From SIG653 sp045577455 (GTDB lineage Bacteria; Bacillota; Clostridia; Oscillospirales; CAG-382): 5,904 bases of DNA. Below the pieces are notes generated by a model. The model did no database searches, was not told the origin of the DNA, and worked only from the letters and a program-made list of their open reading frames with translations. Of this stretch, positions 4,616 to 5,904 are shown in pieces. Location: assembly GCA_045577455.1 (NCBI GenBank), contig JAZNIJ010000046.1:1-5904 (forward strand), given 5' to 3'. Within the stretch, counting starts at the first letter, position 1. The number at the start of each line of letters is the position of its first letter. A program made the translations under genes and the position numbers.

Positions 4616-5904
4616 ATGAAAAAATTACTTGCAATGTTTATAGTCATTTTTATGTTGGTTATGATGATACCGCAAAATGTATATGCATCAGGACAAATCA
4701 CACCTTCAGGAATAGCTTATGATGACATAGGTACAGAGATAGATGCCTATGTAGAAGAATACGAGGCAGGACTGGCATCTGTTGGTACTTGTGTTTTTGA
4801 TGAGTCAGGAATTATTTATGAAGGTTACTATGGATATTCGGATATGGAAGCCGGTATTCTTGCAGATGAAGAGACTGTATACGAATGGGGAAGCACTTCA
4901 AAGCTTCTTGTGTGGGTTTCTGTTATGCAGTTAAAGGAGCAAGGCAAACTTGATTTTGAAACAGATATCAGGGAATATCTTCCCGAAGGCTTTCTTACAA
5001 AGCTACAATATGAGGATGAAAAGATTACCATGCTGAATTTGATGAATCATGATGCAGGTTTTCAGGAGTCAATGTATGAAAACCAGCTGGCAACGGAAGA
5101 TGAACTTTATGGTAGCCTTGAGGAAGCGGTAAAGGCATGTGAGTGTTATCAGGCTTATCATGTGGGTGAGCATACAGCATATTCAAACTGGGGGACAGCA
5201 CTTGCAGCATTTATTGTGGAACGTGTTAGTGGAATGTCTTATGTGGATTATGTGAATGAAAATATTTTTAAACCATTGGGCATGGAGAATACATCCATTG
5301 GTATGCACATAGAAGATAATGCCTGGGTAAGAAATCAAAGAGAAAAGTTAAAATGTTACGAAAGATATACGCAGGAAGAATATAATGCGGATTATGGAGT
5401 GTGCCATTCCTGGGTACAACTTTATCCTGCAGGTGCTGCAATAGGAACTACAAGTGATTTGGCTAAATTTGCTCAGGGGTTTGTAGCGACTGATTGCCCG
5501 TTTTTTGGGAGTAATGAAACAAGAAATGAAATGTTTACGGCAACTTCCTTTCATGGAGACAGTGATATTGCTGAGAATTGTCACGGATTGTGGGTAGAAC
5601 AGTTTAAGATTCCTACATTGGGACATAGTGGTAATACAGGTGGCTGTACAGCGAATCTTCAGTTTGATCCGGAAAGTGGACTTGGAATTGTAGTACTTAC
5701 AAATGAACCGGGCGAAACTATGTTTTCGACGGGACTTGTGGGTTTGTTGTTTGGTGATGTAAGAGATAGTGAACTGGTAAGAAACAATCCGATACAAGAA
5801 CATTATGACATAAGTGGAACTTATGTACCCAGAAGAACTATTGTAAGCGGATACGGAAGTGCTTTACAATATTCATATGGATGTTTCTTTGCAACCAAGA
5901 CGGA
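4616..5904 (+). CDS. Secreted serine hydrolase, beta-lactamase class C-like (3' partial)
   Basis: The open frame runs from ATG 4616 to the window end (429 codons seen). It belongs to the beta-lactamase/penicillin-binding serine hydrolase superfamily (PF00144 type). A signal peptide fits residues 1-24 (MKKLLAMF... with cleavage after VYA). The catalytic set is complete: S93-T-S-K96 (nucleophile and base), Y189-S-N191 and H337-S-G339. GSTSKLLVW and NHDAGF (144-149) fit the usual fold landmarks. The catalytic domain seems to end near residue 360-370; about 60 further residues begin a C-terminal extension, which in related clostridial proteins often carries membrane segments. The protein probably acts outside the cytoplasm on a peptide, ester or cell-wall substrate; the substrate cannot be told. 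AGGAG at 4603-4607 is eight bases before the ATG. It lies downstream of repeat copy 2, which should isolate it from the HTH unit. Confidence 0.93.
   Translation, partial: MKKLLAMFIVIFMLVMMIPQNVYASGQITPSGIAYDDIGTEIDAYVEEYEAGLASVGTCVFDESGIIYEGYYGYSDMEAGILADEETVYEWGSTSKLLVWVSVMQLKEQGKLDFETDIREYLPEGFLTKLQYEDEKITMLNLMNHDAGFQESMYENQLATEDELYGSLEEAVKACECYQAYHVGEHTAYSNWGTALAAFIVERVSGMSYVDYVNENIFKPLGMENTSIGMHIEDNAWVRNQREKLKCYERYTQEEYNADYGVCHSWVQLYPAGAAIGTTSDLAKFAQGFVATDCPFFGSNETRNEMFTATSFHGDSDIAENCHGLWVEQFKIPTLGHSGNTGGCTANLQFDPESGLGIVVLTNEPGETMFSTGLVGLLFGDVRDSELVRNNPIQEHYDISGTYVPRRTIVSGYGSALQYSYGCFFATKT

Noticed and set aside
4356..4619. 87-codon open frame across repeat copy 2
   Set aside because: It lies inside the structured repeat, has no ribosome site, runs into the serine hydrolase start, and copy 1 does not keep an equivalent frame.
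5348..5803. 151-codon minus-strand frame
   Set aside because: It is a shadow of the serine hydrolase, whose catalytic HxG motif is encoded on the opposite strand here.

Overview
The window is AT-rich, with AGGAG-type ribosome binding sites, mostly ATG plus one TTG start, and protein families common in gut Clostridia. It looks like accessory chromosome from a Firmicute, probably of the Lachnospiraceae type; that taxonomic guess rests on codon and base use and on protein style, not on a marker gene. All supported genes lie on the + strand.

Layout. (1) 13-525: a small HXXEE-family membrane protein. (2) 551-601: a perfect 21-bp inverted repeat overlapping the probable promoter of an AAA_14/DUF4143 ATPase (644-1873). 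(3) 1874-2059: copy 1 of a ~186-bp repeat that starts directly after the ATPase stop codon and carries a terminator-like hairpin. (4) An extended -10 promoter, a long leader and a polytopic membrane protein of unknown family (2324-3199), closed by a good intrinsic terminator (3348-3394). (5) A promoter with repeated TTGCGT half-sites driving a two-gene unit: a 66-residue helix-turn-helix protein (3487-3687) and a 173-residue protein (3708-4229) resembling domains found in phage and conjugative-element polyvalent proteins. (6) 4303-4487: copy 2 of the repeat. (7) 4616 to the window end: a secreted class C beta-lactamase-like serine hydrolase with intact SxxK, YxN and HxG motifs, cut off by the window edge.

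The genes do not form one pathway. They look like independent one- or two-gene units, each with its own promoter, separated by repeats or terminators. Membrane proteins of unknown role, a mobile ATPase family and an HTH/polyvalent-domain pair are typical of a variable island. The most interesting feature is the repeat pair at 1874-2059 and 4303-4487. The outer blocks are almost identical, the central hairpin differs completely in sequence but keeps its shape, and at least one closing-stem position changes in a compensatory way. That points to selection on a folded RNA or single-stranded DNA. The HTH/polyvalent-domain pair is the second candidate for an uncharacterised small system.
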